A stretch of DNA of 64,000 bases from Methylophilaceae bacterium LSUCC0665 (lineage in GTDB: Bacteria > Pseudomonadota > Gammaproteobacteria > Burkholderiales > Methylophilaceae). The number at the start of each line of letters is the position of its first letter. The first letter of the stretch is position 1. Positions 37,388-49,421 of this stretch are shown in pieces. The stretch lies in contig CP103437.1 in the NCBI GenBank assembly GCA_024919215.1, positions 434,001 to 498,000 on the forward strand. Reading direction: 5' to 3'. Both the position numbers and the translations under genes were made by a program. Under the pieces are notes generated by a model. It saw only the letters and a program-made list of their open reading frames with translations, was not told where the DNA came from and did not search any database.

Positions 37388-39199
37388 ATGTCTAGAAACC
37401 TCAGAAACATCGCCATTATTGCCCACGTTGATCATGGCAAAACCACCTTGGTCGACAAACTACTCCAGCAGTCTGGCACCTTTGCGTCCCATAAAGAAGT
37501 CTCAGAGAGAGTGATGGATTCAAATGATTTAGAGAAGGAGCGTGGGATCACGATTCTTGCTAAGAATACTGCTCTGACATTTAATGATACCTTGATCAAT
37601 ATTGTGGATACTCCAGGTCACGCGGATTTTGGCGGAGAGGTAGAGCGTGTCTTGGGTATGGTAGATGGTTGCCTATTATTGGTGGATGCCGTGGATGGAC
37701 CTATGCCGCAAACTCGATTTGTCACAAAAAAAGCATTAAGTCTAGGTTTAAGACCGATTGTTGTGTTGAATAAAATTGACAGACCAGGCGCCCGGTGTGA
37801 TTGGGTCATTAATCAAACATTTGACCTCTTTGCTAATCTTGGAGCAAATGATGAACAGTTAGATTTTCCAGTGGTATATGCATCCGCATTAAATGGCTAT
37901 GCAAAATTGAAGGAAGAAGACAGCAATGACGACATGAAACCATTGTTTGAGACTGTATTAAGTCATGTTCAAGCTCCTGATGGTGACCCTTCTGCTCCGC
38001 TACAGATGCAAATATCGGCTCTTGATTACTCAAGCTATACCGGAAGATTGGCTGTCGGCCGTGTGCAAAACGGCACAATTAAACAAGGCATGAGTGTGTC
38101 TGTGATGGCTGGGGACAAAAAAATATCACAAGGGCGCATTAACGAGGTGCTTGGATTTAAGGGATTAGAAAGGGTAGCCATCGCTGAGGCATCTGCTGGC
38201 GACATTATTATTATCTCTGGGATTGAGGAGATTGGTATTGGATATACCATCTGTTCTAATGACAAGCCAGAAGGCCTTCCTCTGATGAAGGTGGATGAGC
38301 CAACTCTCACAATGGACTTTGTGGTTAATTCGTCACCGCTGGCTGGGCGAGAAGGGAAGTTCGTCACAAGCCGACAAATCAAGGATCGACTAGATCGTGA
38401 GTTACTAACCAATGTCGCTCTGAGGGTAGAAGAAACATCAGATGCGGATGTATTTAGAGTTTCAGGTCGAGGCGAGCTCCATCTGACAATTTTACTAGAA
38501 AATATGCGCCGCGAAGGTTATGAAATCGCTGTCGGCAAACCAAGAGTGGTATTTAAAGAAATAGATGGCGTTAAATCTGAGCCCTATGAGTTTCTGACGG
38601 TAGATATCGATAATGAATCTCAGGGTGCGGTCATGGAAGAATTAGGCTATCGACGTGGTGAGTTAGCGAACATGGAAAATGACGGTGTTGGTCGAACACG
38701 ATTGGAATATAGAATTCCTGCCCGCGGGTTGATTGGTTTTCAAAGTGAATTTTTAACGTTAACTCGTGGTACAGGCATCATGGCCCATATTTTTGATAAT
38801 TACGGTCCCATTAAGGATGATATTCCTGGAAGAAGAAACGGTGTCTTAATTTCTGCCGAACATGGTGATGCGGTGGCTTATGCATTATGGAAGCTTCAAG
38901 ATCGTGGAAGAATGTTTGTTCATCCAGGAGATAAATTATATGAAGGAATGGTGATCGGTATTCATTCCAGAGATAATGATCTAGTCGTGAATCCAATTAA
39001 GGGAAAACAGCTCACCAATGTCAGAGCGTCTGGTAAAGATGAAGCGGTAAACCTCACTCCGCCGATACCGTTGTCACTCGAATATGCCGTTGAATTTATT
39101 GACGATGACGAATTAGTTGAGATAACCCCACAATCCATTCGTATTCGAAAGAGATTTTTACTTGAGCATGAGCGCAAGAGAGCTTCTCGAGAAGCATAA
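37388..39199 (+). CDS. typA: Translational GTPase TypA/BipA
   Basis: This 603-residue GTPase has G1 AHVDHGKTT near residue 12, the switch region RGITI, G3 [12 protein letters not shown] near 73, and NKID near 127. Elongation-factor domains II, III and V and the BipA-specific C-terminal domain follow. It acts on 70S ribosomes and in large-subunit assembly, especially at low temperature or stress. Length is typical. Its stop codon directly abuts the stop codon of the convergent nitroreductase gene, with no base between. Confidence 0.96.
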   Translation: MSRNLRNIAIIAHVDHGKTTLVDKLLQQSGTFASHKEVSERVMDSNDLEKERGITILAKNTALTFNDTLINIVDTPGHADFGGEVERVLGMVDGCLLLVDAVDGPMPQTRFVTKKALSLGLRPIVVLNKIDRPGARCDWVINQTFDLFANLGANDEQLDFPVVYASALNGYAKLKEEDSNDDMKPLFETVLSHVQAPDGDPSAPLQMQISALDYSSYTGRLAVGRVQNGTIKQGMSVSVMAGDKKISQGRINEVLGFKGLERVAIAEASAGDIIIISGIEEIGIGYTICSNDKPEGLPLMKVDEPTLTMDFVVNSSPLAGREGKFVTSRQIKDRLDRELLTNVALRVEETSDADVFRVSGRGELHLTILLENMRREGYEIAVGKPRVVFKEIDGVKSEPYEFLTVDIDNESQGAVMEELGYRRGELANMENDGVGRTRLEYRIPARGLIGFQSEFLTLTRGTGIMAHIFDNYGPIKDDIPGRRNGVLISAEHGDAVAYALWKLQDRGRMFVHPGDKLYEGMVIGIHSRDNDLVVNPIKGKQLTNVRASGKDEAVNLTPPIPLSLEYAVEFIDDDELVEITPQSIRIRKRFLLEHERKRASREA

Positions 39200-39796
39200 C
39201 TATCTGAAGTTAACCACTTGACTTAAGTTTAATTGGCCACCACGAGGCCATGCATCTTGAAGTTTTTTACCAATTGCCACAAACATCACCGGTATCTGGT
39301 TTTTAGGGAATTGAAGCAGTTTTGATAACTCTGGAAAATCAAATCCATCCATTGGACAACTATCGTACCCCATATTTTTAGCACAAAGCATCATAGTCAT
39401 CGCTGCCATACTACAAGACCTCATGACTTCATCACGCTGCATTTCTTTTTTATTACTATAAAAATCAGTAATCATGGACTCCATAATATTTTGTACATTT
39501 TCATCAGCATTTTTCCAATATTTTCTTGGGTTTTTTTTCCACGCATCTAAGTCACCTGATATCACCACTAATAATGATGCATCTGTCACTTGTGCTTGAT
39601 TAAAACTAATTTTTTTAATTTGTTCACGCAGCTCTTTATCTTCAATCACATCAAAGCGCCAATGCTGAATATTAAATGCGGTAGGTGATAACAAAGTCAT
39701 CTTAAAAAGCTCATTGATCTCATCCTTGTTCATTGTGTGATTAGCGTCAAAATATTTAATTGATCTTCTTTCTTGTACTATTTTTTTAAAATCCAT
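39200..39796 (-). CDS. Nitroreductase-family flavoprotein
   Basis: This 198-residue FMN enzyme begins FKKIVQERRSIKYFD, the typical FMN-phosphate-binding start. LSPTAFNIQHWRF near residue 36 and the GYDSCPMDGFD segment near 143 follow. Members reduce nitro compounds, quinones or flavins with NAD(P)H, and the physiological substrate cannot be told. It is nine bases downstream of the GreB-like gene on the same strand, and abuts typA tail-to-tail. Confidence 0.88.
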   Translation of the reverse strand: MDFKKIVQERRSIKYFDANHTMNKDEINELFKMTLLSPTAFNIQHWRFDVIEDKELREQIKKISFNQAQVTDASLLVVISGDLDAWKKNPRKYWKNADENVQNIMESMITDFYSNKKEMQRDEVMRSCSMAAMTMMLCAKNMGYDSCPMDGFDFPELSKLLQFPKNQIPVMFVAIGKKLQDAWPRGGQLNLSQVVNFR

Positions 39797-39804
39797 ACCA
39801 CCCT

Positions 39805-40299
39805 CTAATAATTTATAGAATCAATAAAGACAATTTTATTGCCGTCAGCTCTTTTCCAAATAACTTCATCCCCAATAGATGAACCAATTAATTCTTTTGC
39901 TAATGGGGAGACGTAACTCAATTTATTTTGCTTTATATCAGCCTCATCCTCACCAACAATTTGAAATATATAACTCTCCTCGTTTTCATCAACCAAGGTA
40001 ACATGAGCGCCAAATAATACTTTGTTATTGTCTTCATGCTTCTCAATGAGAATAGCTGTTTCTAAGCGTTTAAAATAATAACGTAAATCACGTTCCAATT
40101 TCATCTTATTTTGTTTAGTTTCCGGAGAGTCTTCTAATTCTTTAATTGATCTAATTTCTGTTTCAATTAAATGCATCGTTTCTTTTAATTGTTTAAGTCC
40201 ATTTGGTGTCACATAATTTGGTGACTGACTAACCGGTCTTTCTGGAATATCAATACCAGCATGTTCTAAATCATTTTCTTTTACAAAGGCTCTACTCAT
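39805..40299 (-). CDS. greB: Transcript cleavage factor, GreA/GreB family
   Basis: This 164-residue factor has an N-terminal coiled coil (about 32-85) and a C-terminal FKBP-like domain (about 95-164). YVTPNGLKQLKET is the start of the Gre coiled coil. The C-terminal LSYVSPLAKELIGSSIGDEVIW is diagnostic. Gre factors restart backtracked RNA polymerase. The N-terminal extension (SRAFVKEN) matches GreB better than GreA. The basic N-terminal tip residues are fewer than usual. It is divergent from the small secreted protein at 40329. Confidence 0.82.
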   Translation of the reverse strand: MSRAFVKENDLEHAGIDIPERPVSQSPNYVTPNGLKQLKETMHLIETEIRSIKELEDSPETKQNKMKLERDLRYYFKRLETAILIEKHEDNNKVLFGAHVTLVDENEESYIFQIVGEDEADIKQNKLSYVSPLAKELIGSSIGDEVIWKRADGNKIVFIDSINY

Positions 40300-40328
40300 A
40301 TTGATAAATTTTAATTAATAAGTATATT

Positions 40329-40562
40329 ATGGGGATGAAAATTATTATTAGTATATTTATTTTAATTTTACAACCAATTGCCTTTGCTCAGGATAAATCT
40401 GAACTTCATTGGACACAAAAAATATTTATTAAAGAAAAAAAATCATTAGTTTTTGAAAAAAATGAAACTATCAAATGTCAAAACTTGGTTAAAGATAATA
40501 ATTCTAGTGAAATTAATCAAAAAAAATTATCAAAAGATGAATGTAATGAAAAAAAAATCTAA
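40329..40562 (+). CDS. Hypothetical small secreted protein
   Basis: This 77-residue protein has a signal peptide (residues 1-20, cleavage after AFA). The mature part is Lys/Glu/Asn-rich with two cysteines (KCQN and DECN). It overlaps the methyltransferase gene by 17 bases in another frame. No family is seen. Low complexity makes it less certain than its neighbours. Confidence 0.5.
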   Translation: MGMKIIISIFILILQPIAFAQDKSELHWTQKIFIKEKKSLVFEKNETIKCQNLVKDNNSSEINQKKLSKDECNEKKI

Positions 40563-41496
40563 AAAAGTCAATTGCCCATTATGTCAAAATTTAGCATTTC
40601 ATGAAATGTCTTCTAATGACCTAATGTTTAAAAAAAATAAAATTTATGATTATTACTTTTGTAGATCATGTGATTTAACATTTATTAACCCACTTCCTAG
40701 CCTTATTGAAATAAAAGACTTTTATCCTGATACGTATATGGTTTTTGAACCTGCTCGGTTAAAAAAAATAAGTACTATTGAAAAAATTAGACTACAGGCT
40801 AAACATGGGTATAAGAATTTAATAAATAAAGGTTATTATCTATTTAATTTACTTGGATTCTGCTTATTAAAATCAAGAGAACATATTGATTATGTTGAAA
40901 ATGGAAAATTTTTAGATATAGGCTGTGGAAATGGTTCTAGATTGATAAAAATGAGAAACTTAGGTTGGGAAGTTACAGGGGTTGAATTAAACAAAAAAGC
41001 CTTTAATGAATGTATTAATCATAACCTTAATGTTTTTAATTGCACATTAGAGACTACTAAATTTGAAGATAATTTTTTTGATGTTGTTTACATGAGTCAT
41101 TTAGTTGAGCATTTAGCAAATCCATATGAGATTTTTGAAATAGTTAATCGTATTCTTAAGCCCAATGGTTTGTTGTATATAAAAACACCGAATAGAAATT
41201 CACTTGGTAGAAAAATTTTTGGTAAGTATTGGTATGCTAATGATATACCTCGTCATCTATTTCTCTTTAGTAAAAAGAGCCTTGTAAATGTTTTTAAAAA
41301 ATTAAATATGAATCTTGAATATTACGGCCAAGATACCACCCCAAAAATATTTTTAAATTCTGTAGATTATTTATTTAAATTAACTAAACCAAGCAAAAAA
41401 AATAAAATTTTTAGAATTTTTAGTAAATTATATGTACTGCCAGCAAAAGTTCTTCAGTTAGGAGATGAAAACTTTTTTATTTTTAAAAAAAATTAA
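40546..41496 (+). CDS. SAM-dependent methyltransferase with N-terminal zinc ribbon
   Basis: This protein of 316 residues starts at the ATG before KKKSKKVNCPLCQ. Upstream in-frame codons overlap the preceding gene. The N-terminal CPLC...CRSC pair forms a zinc ribbon, as in many polysaccharide-cluster methyltransferases. Motif I, FLDIGCGNGSRLI, lies near 122, and SHLVEHLANPYEIF follows. The C-terminal extension includes TPNRNSLGRKIFG and RHLFLFSKKSL, typical of sugar or lipid methyltransferases. The substrate is unknown. The last 14 bases overlap the convergent membrane-protein gene. Confidence 0.85.
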   Translation: MKKKSKKVNCPLCQNLAFHEMSSNDLMFKKNKIYDYYFCRSCDLTFINPLPSLIEIKDFYPDTYMVFEPARLKKISTIEKIRLQAKHGYKNLINKGYYLFNLLGFCLLKSREHIDYVENGKFLDIGCGNGSRLIKMRNLGWEVTGVELNKKAFNECINHNLNVFNCTLETTKFEDNFFDVVYMSHLVEHLANPYEIFEIVNRILKPNGLLYIKTPNRNSLGRKIFGKYWYANDIPRHLFLFSKKSLVNVFKKLNMNLEYYGQDTTPKIFLNSVDYLFKLTKPSKKNKIFRIFSKLYVLPAKVLQLGDENFFIFKKN

Positions 41497-42481
41497 AAAT
41501 CATTAGGAAAAATTGCTTAAAATCTCTTTCTTGTAATGATCTGTTAGATACAAATTTAACATGCTCCTCGGCATTTGGAGTTAAACGAATTCCCCATAAA
41601 CCACCAACTTCATTGGGCAGATTTGAATAACGTATGTCAAGCAACTCAAATTGATCCTGTGGATTAGTAGCTACAAAGCCCTGGCTAAACCATAAAAAAC
41701 GATCGATATCTTTTTTTTGTATATTACTTAGATCATGATAGTAAGAGAGATCAAACTTATTAAATTTTTTAATTTTTTGACCTGTAAATACTTCTTTTCT
41801 TAGACCAATATTGACTGCATCAATATAGAAATAATCGTCATGTTGATAAATTATTTTCCATAAAATTAAATTACTAAAACTTGGTTTTACGCTCATAATT
41901 TCTGAGTGATGATTTCTTTGCATAACTATCTCTTTGGCCGCTTCTTCCGCCCGGTGATTTTGTACAAATCCAATAAATAAATAAATTATGGCCCAGCCTA
42001 ATGCAATTTTTGCCCAGAATGACTTTCTTTTTATGAGTGATAAGATTAATAAAATTAAAATAGGAATCGTAAACATAGGATCAATGATTGAAATATTGTT
42101 CCAGCTAATACGGTCGTTTGAAAAGGGCCACAGTAGCTGAGTCCCATAACTGGTGCAGGCGTCAAGTAATCCATGTGTGCCATACCCCATGGTTGCAAAT
42201 AACCAAGTTTTTAAAAAACCAAAAGGGAGTATTCTAAAAAATATACCATAAAAGATTAATGTGAAAATCAATCCACCCACTGGAATAAAAATTAATGAGT
42301 GTGTGAATTGTCGGTGAAATTCGAGAAATAAAAGAGGATCATGATTAGATCGAAAAAAAATATCGACATCTGGAAACATGCCTGCAAGAAACCCAATTAT
42401 GAATACAATAACAATATTTTTTTGTTTGGAGAAGCTTTGTGGAAATGCTGCACCCATAATTCCTTGACTAAGTGGGTCCAA
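41483..42481 (-). CDS. YdjM/LexA-regulated-type membrane-bound metal-dependent hydrolase
   Basis: This 332-residue inner-membrane protein starts at TTG after a strong GGAGG. Histidines typical of the YdjM family (PF04307) are visible in DPLSQGIMGAAF, the LEFHRQFTHSL segment near 52, and GTHGLLDACTSYG near 105, where metal is thought to bind. Four or five helices cover the first 175 residues and a soluble domain follows. The reaction is unknown for the family; membrane or envelope lipid hydrolysis is the usual guess. It overlaps the methyltransferase gene tail-to-tail. Confidence 0.8.
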   Translation of the reverse strand: MDPLSQGIMGAAFPQSFSKQKNIVIVFIIGFLAGMFPDVDIFFRSNHDPLLFLEFHRQFTHSLIFIPVGGLIFTLIFYGIFFRILPFGFLKTWLFATMGYGTHGLLDACTSYGTQLLWPFSNDRISWNNISIIDPMFTIPILILLILSLIKRKSFWAKIALGWAIIYLFIGFVQNHRAEEAAKEIVMQRNHHSEIMSVKPSFSNLILWKIIYQHDDYFYIDAVNIGLRKEVFTGQKIKKFNKFDLSYYHDLSNIQKKDIDRFLWFSQGFVATNPQDQFELLDIRYSNLPNEVGGLWGIRLTPNAEEHVKFVSNRSLQERDFKQFFLMIFNFF

Positions 42482-42582
42482 TTTTTCCTCCTACACAGTG
42501 GTAACGAATTTAATTTCTCACTTTATATTTTATATCAATCATTTAATTCTTTTCCATAATTAATATATTAGAAATGCGTAAC

Positions 42583-42609
42583 ACAAAAAAACTTTGTACG
42601 TTTTTTTGT
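42583..42609. terminator. A/T-rich terminator-like hairpin
   Basis: ACAAAAAAAC and GTTTTTTTGT form a perfect 10-bp stem around a 7-base loop. It lies between the acyltransferase gene and the YdjM-like gene (both minus) and may end the acyltransferase transcript. The stem is nearly all A-T, so its strength is doubtful. Confidence 0.4.
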
Positions 42610-42731
42610 TTGCTATTAGCATAGTTATGCAACACTTAACATCTTAAATTGTTCATTTGATTTCGGTTTGGTTTTTTAACAAATTTTTTCAGTATATTAA
42701 AGAAACTATTACTTACTTTTTTATTTAACCA

Positions 42732-44519
42732 TTACTCATCTAAAGCAAATTTGCGCAAAGCTTTACCAAGCTGAGACTGTAAAATTATTTCTCTACCAAT
42801 ATAAATTGCTCCATATCTTGTTAAGTGAGCTCTATCAGGGCTTATGAGACGACCAAGCTCATCTGTAACAATCACTCCATTATTATTGGTGAGTGGCTGC
42901 ATCAACGAGATATAGTTTGTTGAAGAAATCACTTCAGATGCATTTTTATCTTCATCAGTTATATCTTGAAGTGCAGGGTTGCGGAGTAGTTTTCTTTCAT
43001 TTAATTCTGTTCTAGCAATCCAATTATTATTGAAACCAAACTGTTTGGTACCTACAAAAAATAGACTTGCACCAACCTCGCTTGCAAATCTGAGGGCATT
43101 ATCAATGCAAAGTGTATTAGTAGCTGTATCATAATTTGAAGCATAAACTATAATATCAGATTCTGTATATAGAACCTGACCACTATCAGTTTCAAACAAA
43201 CTACAGATATCATAATCGTCCCTATAAACTAACTCGAGTTTTGAAACATCATAAGTTTCTCTGATAATATTTACAAAATCGCGCCCAAACGAATTACCAA
43301 TTATAAGTATCTTTGGCCTAAAATTAGACCTAAAGCTATCTTTCTTGTAAATAAAGTTTCTCCGGTTGTAACTAATATCTATATCCTCAGAAGAAACAGA
43401 TTCATCAAATACTCTCTCAACAAACCCATGACTTTTGTGCGCACTGAAACCAAATCCAAGTAATCCAAATGAAGATATAGTTATGATAACTAGGAATACT
43501 TTTACGTTTATTAATGACTTATTTCTGAAGGGTTTTTCAATATATTTCCAACTTACAAACGACAGTAGAAATGTCGCAACAATAACCATCCCATTAATGA
43601 TATGTGTAGGTTCCGTTTGCTGATATATCTTTAAAAATGCAAACAAGGGTTGATGCCAAAGGTAAGCTGAATAACTAACCAGTCCAATTCCAACAAAGCC
43701 TTTAGCGCTTAGGAATTTGCCAGCAAGTGTTTTATTATTTGCGTACAAAACTAAAAGTACTGCACCAAGCACTGGAACAAGAGCATATACACCAGGAAAT
43801 GGAGTTGTCTCATCGAAGAAAAATATTGAAAATATAATCGAAGTCAAGCCAAGAAGTGATAGTGAATTATTATTCTGCACTCCTTGTCTTTGTACAATAA
43901 ATGCAGATATTGAGCCAGCAAATAACTCCCAAGCTCTTGTATGAATAAGGAAAAATGCAGCCTCAGGATTTTTAGATGATAGCCATCCGCTTAATGCTAA
44001 ACTTAAAAAAGTTATAACAACAATTGACAAAATGACAACGCTTTTCCCGAATCGCCAAGTTAGCAGAAGTAGTAACGGAAAAAGTAAGTAATACTGTTCT
44101 TCTACTCCTAAACTCCATGTATGTAAGAGTGGCTTAAATTCCGAAGCCAAATCCCAATATCCAGATGTCAAATAAAGCAATACGTTATTAGCTGACAGAG
44201 TAGCTGCAACTAATGATTGTCCAAAATTTTCCAACGGATCTGGCAACATCCACATCCAAGCAAACGGAATACATACAAGCATTACAAAGAAAAGTGCTGG
44301 AAGTATTCGCCTGGCCCGTCGTTCATAGAAATTAACAATATTGAACCGCTTGTTCTCTATGTCTTCAATAAGAATTGTTGTAATCAAGTATCCACTGATT
44401 ACAAAGAATATATCAACGCCAACAAAACCTCCACTCACTAATTCAAATCCAGCGTGGAATAAAATTATGGGTACAACAGCGAGTGCTCTCAAGCCATCAA
44501 TTTCAGGGCGATATTCCAA
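42732..44519 (-). CDS. OafA-type O-acetyltransferase with SGNH domain
   Basis: This 595-residue protein starts at TTG. The N-terminal acyltransferase-3 domain (about 1-350) begins YRPEIDGLRALAVVPIILFH and has about ten helices. The HTWSLGVEEQYYLLFPLLL motif near residue 130 is diagnostic. The C-terminal periplasmic SGNH domain has ILIIGNSFGRDF near 406 as the Ser block and PDRAHLTRYGA near 565 with the catalytic Asp/His. It should O-acetylate a surface polysaccharide or LPS. It sits apart from the glycan cluster, between YdjM and guaA. Confidence 0.9.
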   Translation of the reverse strand: MEYRPEIDGLRALAVVPIILFHAGFELVSGGFVGVDIFFVISGYLITTILIEDIENKRFNIVNFYERRARRILPALFFVMLVCIPFAWMWMLPDPLENFGQSLVAATLSANNVLLYLTSGYWDLASEFKPLLHTWSLGVEEQYYLLFPLLLLLTWRFGKSVVILSIVVITFLSLALSGWLSSKNPEAAFFLIHTRAWELFAGSISAFIVQRQGVQNNNSLSLLGLTSIIFSIFFFDETTPFPGVYALVPVLGAVLLVLYANNKTLAGKFLSAKGFVGIGLVSYSAYLWHQPLFAFLKIYQQTEPTHIINGMVIVATFLLSFVSWKYIEKPFRNKSLINVKVFLVIITISSFGLLGFGFSAHKSHGFVERVFDESVSSEDIDISYNRRNFIYKKDSFRSNFRPKILIIGNSFGRDFVNIIRETYDVSKLELVYRDDYDICSLFETDSGQVLYTESDIIVYASNYDTATNTLCIDNALRFASEVGASLFFVGTKQFGFNNNWIARTELNERKLLRNPALQDITDEDKNASEVISSTNYISLMQPLTNNNGVIVTDELGRLISPDRAHLTRYGAIYIGREIILQSQLGKALRKFALDE

Positions 44520-44662
44520 GTCAACAATCCTTATTTTTATTTAATTAATTACTGTTGAATTGTCCTTATTTCAGTTCTTACCTGCAATAAGATATCAACT
44601 CACACATTTATTTTGTTGTAAAGTAACTAGATTAATAAGATCAATTATTTATACTAAAATTA

Positions 44663-46222
44663 TTATTCCCACTCAATAGTGGCGGGTGGTTTGCCAGAAA
44701 CATCATAGACCACCCTGTTAATTCCTTTGACTTCATTAATGATGCGATTAGAAATTTTAGCTAGTAAAGAATATGGCAGTTCAGACCATTTGGCAGTCAT
44801 GAAATCAGTTGTTTCAACCGATCTTAATGCAACAACATACTCGTAGGTTCTTCCATCACCCATCACACCAACAGATTTTACGGGTAAGAAAACACAAAAT
44901 GCCTGGGAGGTTTTGTCATACCAACCTGATTGTTCTAATTCCTGAATAAAGATATCGTCTGCCTCTCTCAATAAATTGGCATATTCTAATTTGACTTCTC
45001 CTAGAATTCTGACTCCCAGACCTGGGCCGGGGAAGGGGTGACGATACACCATATGATTTGGAAGACCGAGCGCAACCCCAAGTTTTCTGACTTCATCTTT
45101 AAAGAGCTCACGCAAAGGCTCTAACAATTTAAGGTGAAGAGTTTCGGGCAAACCCCCTACATTATGATGGCTCTTGATGTTATGACCTTTTTTAGTTTTA
45201 CCACCTGCTGATTCAATAACATCTGGATAAATTGTCCCTTGAGCTAACCATTTCGCATTTTTAATTTTTTTTGATTCATCCTGAAAAACTTCAACAAAGT
45301 TTCTACCAATTATCTTTCTTTTCTCTTCTGGGTCATTAATCTCTATTAAATCATCCATAAACTTTTTGGTTGCATCCACATGAATGACTTTCACTCCAAG
45401 GTTTTCTTTAAATAAAGAAAGCACCTTTGTTGCTTCATCTTTTCTCAATAAGCCGTGATCAACAAAAATACATGTGAGTTGGTCACCAACTGCCCTATGC
45501 AGTAATGCAGCAGCAACGGATGAGTCAACGCCGCCAGATAAGCCTAAAATAACATGTTCATCATGAACTTGATTTTTTATATCCTTAATGGCGGTTTCAA
45601 TATAATCCGGCATATTCCATTCTGGTTTGCAATCAGCGATATCTAATACAAATCTAGCTAAGATATTTTCACCTTGGCTAGTATGAGTGACCTCTGGATG
45701 AAACTGGACACCATAAATTTTCTTTTCATCATTAGCAATGGCAGCAATGGGGGTTGAGTCGTTGCTCGCAATAATTTTGAAGTGGTTTGGAATACTTTCC
45801 ACCTTGTCTCCATGACTCATCCAAACATCGAGCAATCCATGTCCATCGGGATTTGTATGATCTTGGATATCTTTTAAAAGAAGTGAGTGGCCATGAGCTC
45901 GTATTTGAGCATGACCAAACTCACGCTTGGTACTGTTAGTCACCTTGCCACCAAGTTGTTCACATAAAGTTTGCATTCCATAACAGATTCCAAGGATTGG
46001 AATATTCATCTTAAATATTTCTTGTGGAGCCTTTGGTGTTTCATCTTCATACACTGAGTTTGGGCCCCCAGACAAAATAATTGCTTTTGGAGAAAAATCA
46101 TTTATCTTTTCTGAGCTGACATCGTAGGGGTGGATTTCACAAAATACATTCATTTCACGAATACGTCTCGCAATTAACTGTGTATATTGCGAACCAAAAT
46201 CTAAGATGAGTATTTTATCCAA
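44663..46222 (-). CDS. guaA: GMP synthase (glutamine-hydrolysing)
   Basis: This 519-residue enzyme converts XMP to GMP. It starts at the TTG one base after the guaB stop (TAAgTTG), giving a start of [20 protein letters not shown]. The extended frame inside guaB is not real. The glutaminase domain has the nucleophile Cys in ILGICYGMQ near 84 and the catalytic GVQFHPE motif near 172. The ATP pyrophosphatase motif [10 protein letters not shown] lies near residue 225. The dimerisation domain ends in PPATIEWE. It forms an operon with guaB. Confidence 0.96.
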   Translation of the reverse strand: MDKILILDFGSQYTQLIARRIREMNVFCEIHPYDVSSEKINDFSPKAIILSGGPNSVYEDETPKAPQEIFKMNIPILGICYGMQTLCEQLGGKVTNSTKREFGHAQIRAHGHSLLLKDIQDHTNPDGHGLLDVWMSHGDKVESIPNHFKIIASNDSTPIAAIANDEKKIYGVQFHPEVTHTSQGENILARFVLDIADCKPEWNMPDYIETAIKDIKNQVHDEHVILGLSGGVDSSVAAALLHRAVGDQLTCIFVDHGLLRKDEATKVLSLFKENLGVKVIHVDATKKFMDDLIEINDPEEKRKIIGRNFVEVFQDESKKIKNAKWLAQGTIYPDVIESAGGKTKKGHNIKSHHNVGGLPETLHLKLLEPLRELFKDEVRKLGVALGLPNHMVYRHPFPGPGLGVRILGEVKLEYANLLREADDIFIQELEQSGWYDKTSQAFCVFLPVKSVGVMGDGRTYEYVVALRSVETTDFMTAKWSELPYSLLAKISNRIINEVKGINRVVYDVSGKPPATIEWE

Positions 46223-46223
46223 C

Positions 46224-48053
<1,830 letters not shown>

Positions 48054-48064
<11 letters not shown>

Positions 48065-48491
48065 TATTGCTTTTATTTGCCTCTTTTATAAATTCATCAA
48101 TAAATGTATTTGCAATCATGTTAAATACTGGTGAAATTAATTTTTCAAGGATAATATTACTAAACTGATATTCTAACTTTAATTCAATTTGGCAGCTATC
48201 ATTGTCTAAATTTTTAAAAATCCATTGACCAGAAAGAGACTTAAAGGGACCATCAATTAGCTTGATCATCATTTCTTTATTTTGCTTTTTGGTATTTTCA
48301 GTGGTGAAAGTTTGTCTAATTCCTTTATAGTTAATTTCAATGGAAGCAATGGTTTTGCTGTTATCTCGTTCAAGGATTTGAGTCGATCCACACCAAGGTA
48401 AAAAACGAGGATAGTTTTCAACTGAGTCAACAAGTTGAAACATCTTTTTTGATGAATGAAGAACAATGGCTGATTTATGGATATTATGCAT
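48054..48491 (-). CDS. ratA: RatA-type START-domain protein (SRPBCC)
   Basis: This 145-residue protein has a SRPBCC/polyketide-cyclase fold. The VENYPRFLPWCGS segment near residue 24 is the hallmark of the RatA/Coq10 family. E. coli RatA inhibits 70S association, while Coq10 relatives bind ubiquinone. Which role applies here is unclear. It is divergent from smpB by 61 bases and overlaps rnfH by 11 bases, so the two are probably coupled. Confidence 0.9.
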
Positions 48492-48552
48492 TTCTTTTAT
48501 GGATAATGAACTATCAAGTACAATGCTATTTTAAATTACTTTCAACCTGATT

Positions 48553-49008
48553 TTGACTATTATTACCAATAAAAAAGCTTTCCATGACTACTTCATTGAA
48601 GAGAAGTATGAGGCGGGTATTGTCTTAGAAGGCTGGGAGGTCAAGGCTGTTCGAGACAATCGAATAAATATCAAAGAGTCCTATGTCATTATTCAAAGAG
48701 GTGAAATTTATTTATTAGGTTGTCATATTACCCCTCTTGGAGCAGCTTCAACGCACATTAGGCCAGATGCCATTCGCACTCGAAAGCTTCTTTTAAAAGG
48801 GCAAGAGATCGTCAAACTCATAGGTAAAGTGGAACGATCAGGTTTTACTCTAGTCCCACTAGACTTTCATTTTTCCCGCGGAAAAATAAAAGTACAGATT
48901 GGTTTAGCAAAAGGTAAAAAGCAATACGATAAACGTCAAACAGAAAAAGAAAAAGATTGGCAACGCGAAAAAGAACGTATTTTACGGTCTTCTAACAAGC
49001 AAGCATAG
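48553..49008 (+). CDS. smpB: SsrA-binding protein SmpB
   Basis: This 151-residue protein starts at TTG. It has the SmpB OB-fold with [20 protein letters not shown] at the start, [19 protein letters not shown], and the C-terminal [20 protein letters not shown] helix that enters the ribosomal decoding centre. It carries tmRNA to stalled ribosomes. The tmRNA gene begins 20 bases past its stop, so protein and RNA partners are adjacent. The ribosome site upstream of the TTG is weak. Confidence 0.96.
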   Translation: MTIITNKKAFHDYFIEEKYEAGIVLEGWEVKAVRDNRINIKESYVIIQRGEIYLLGCHITPLGAASTHIRPDAIRTRKLLLKGQEIVKLIGKVERSGFTLVPLDFHFSRGKIKVQIGLAKGKKQYDKRQTEKEKDWQREKERILRSSNKQA

Positions 49009-49014
49009 TATAAT
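49009..49014 (+). promoter_or_regulatory. Promoter -10 box for ssrA
   Basis: TATAAT begins one base after the smpB stop codon and 19 bases before the mature tmRNA 5' end. A good -35 box at standard spacing is not visible. A short 5' leader would be trimmed by RNase P. Confidence 0.5.
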
Positions 49015-49027
49015 TAGATTTGATTTT

Positions 49028-49378
49028 GGGGCTGACCCGGTTTCGACGTGGGTTACAAAACAGAATAGGGCATACCGAGGCCTAGTGTCCTCGTAAAAAA
49101 AGCTAGAAAATTAGTAATCGCAAACGACGATAACTACGCTTTAGCTGCTTAATCCAGCTAAACGCTGTCCTGATATGCCACTCGCTCAGGTTACAGCGTC
49201 ATATAGAGAGGCTCGGAAATTATTGGGTTACTTAGTAGTTTCTTAAATTTAAGGTGACTCGTTAATATATTCGGTTGCTTGTTACTGAAGTGTTAATTAA
49301 ATTAAATAATAAGCTAAGTATGTAGAACTATCTGCGGAGGATTCGCGGACGGGGGTTCGATTCCCCCCAGCTCCACCA
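49028..49378 (+). ncRNA. ssrA: tmRNA (one-piece)
   Basis: The RNA begins GGGGCTGACCCGG and ends with a T-arm (GGGGGTTCGATTCCCCCC) and CAGCTCCACCA. GGGGCTG pairs with CAGCTCC as the acceptor stem. The tag reading frame starts at the GCA at 49120 and encodes ANDDNYALAA with the TAA stop at 49150-49152. The -ALAA end is the usual protease signal. The one-piece form excludes most alphaproteobacteria. The 3' end doubles as an integration site (see the 15-bp repeat). Confidence 0.96.
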
Positions 49379-49379
49379 T
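49365..49379 (+). repeat. Attachment-site repeat, copy at tmRNA 3' end
   Basis: CCCCAGCTCCACCAT is shared with 50290-50304, 925 bases downstream. It covers the 3' end of the tmRNA gene, a classic target of tyrosine-recombinase islands. Confidence 0.8.
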
Positions 49380-49421
49380 TTTTATATATAAATGGTTATT
49401 TTAAAATATATCATTTGGACT

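Noticed and set aside
37618-39177. Several long minus-strand open frames inside typA
   Set aside because: They are antisense shadows of a highly conserved GTPase gene and have no ribosome sites or recognisable domains.
40453-40545. N-terminal extension of the zinc-ribbon methyltransferase
   Set aside because: The extension overlaps the secreted-protein gene and has no homology. The ATG at 40546 directly before the basic stretch and CPLC motif is the natural start.
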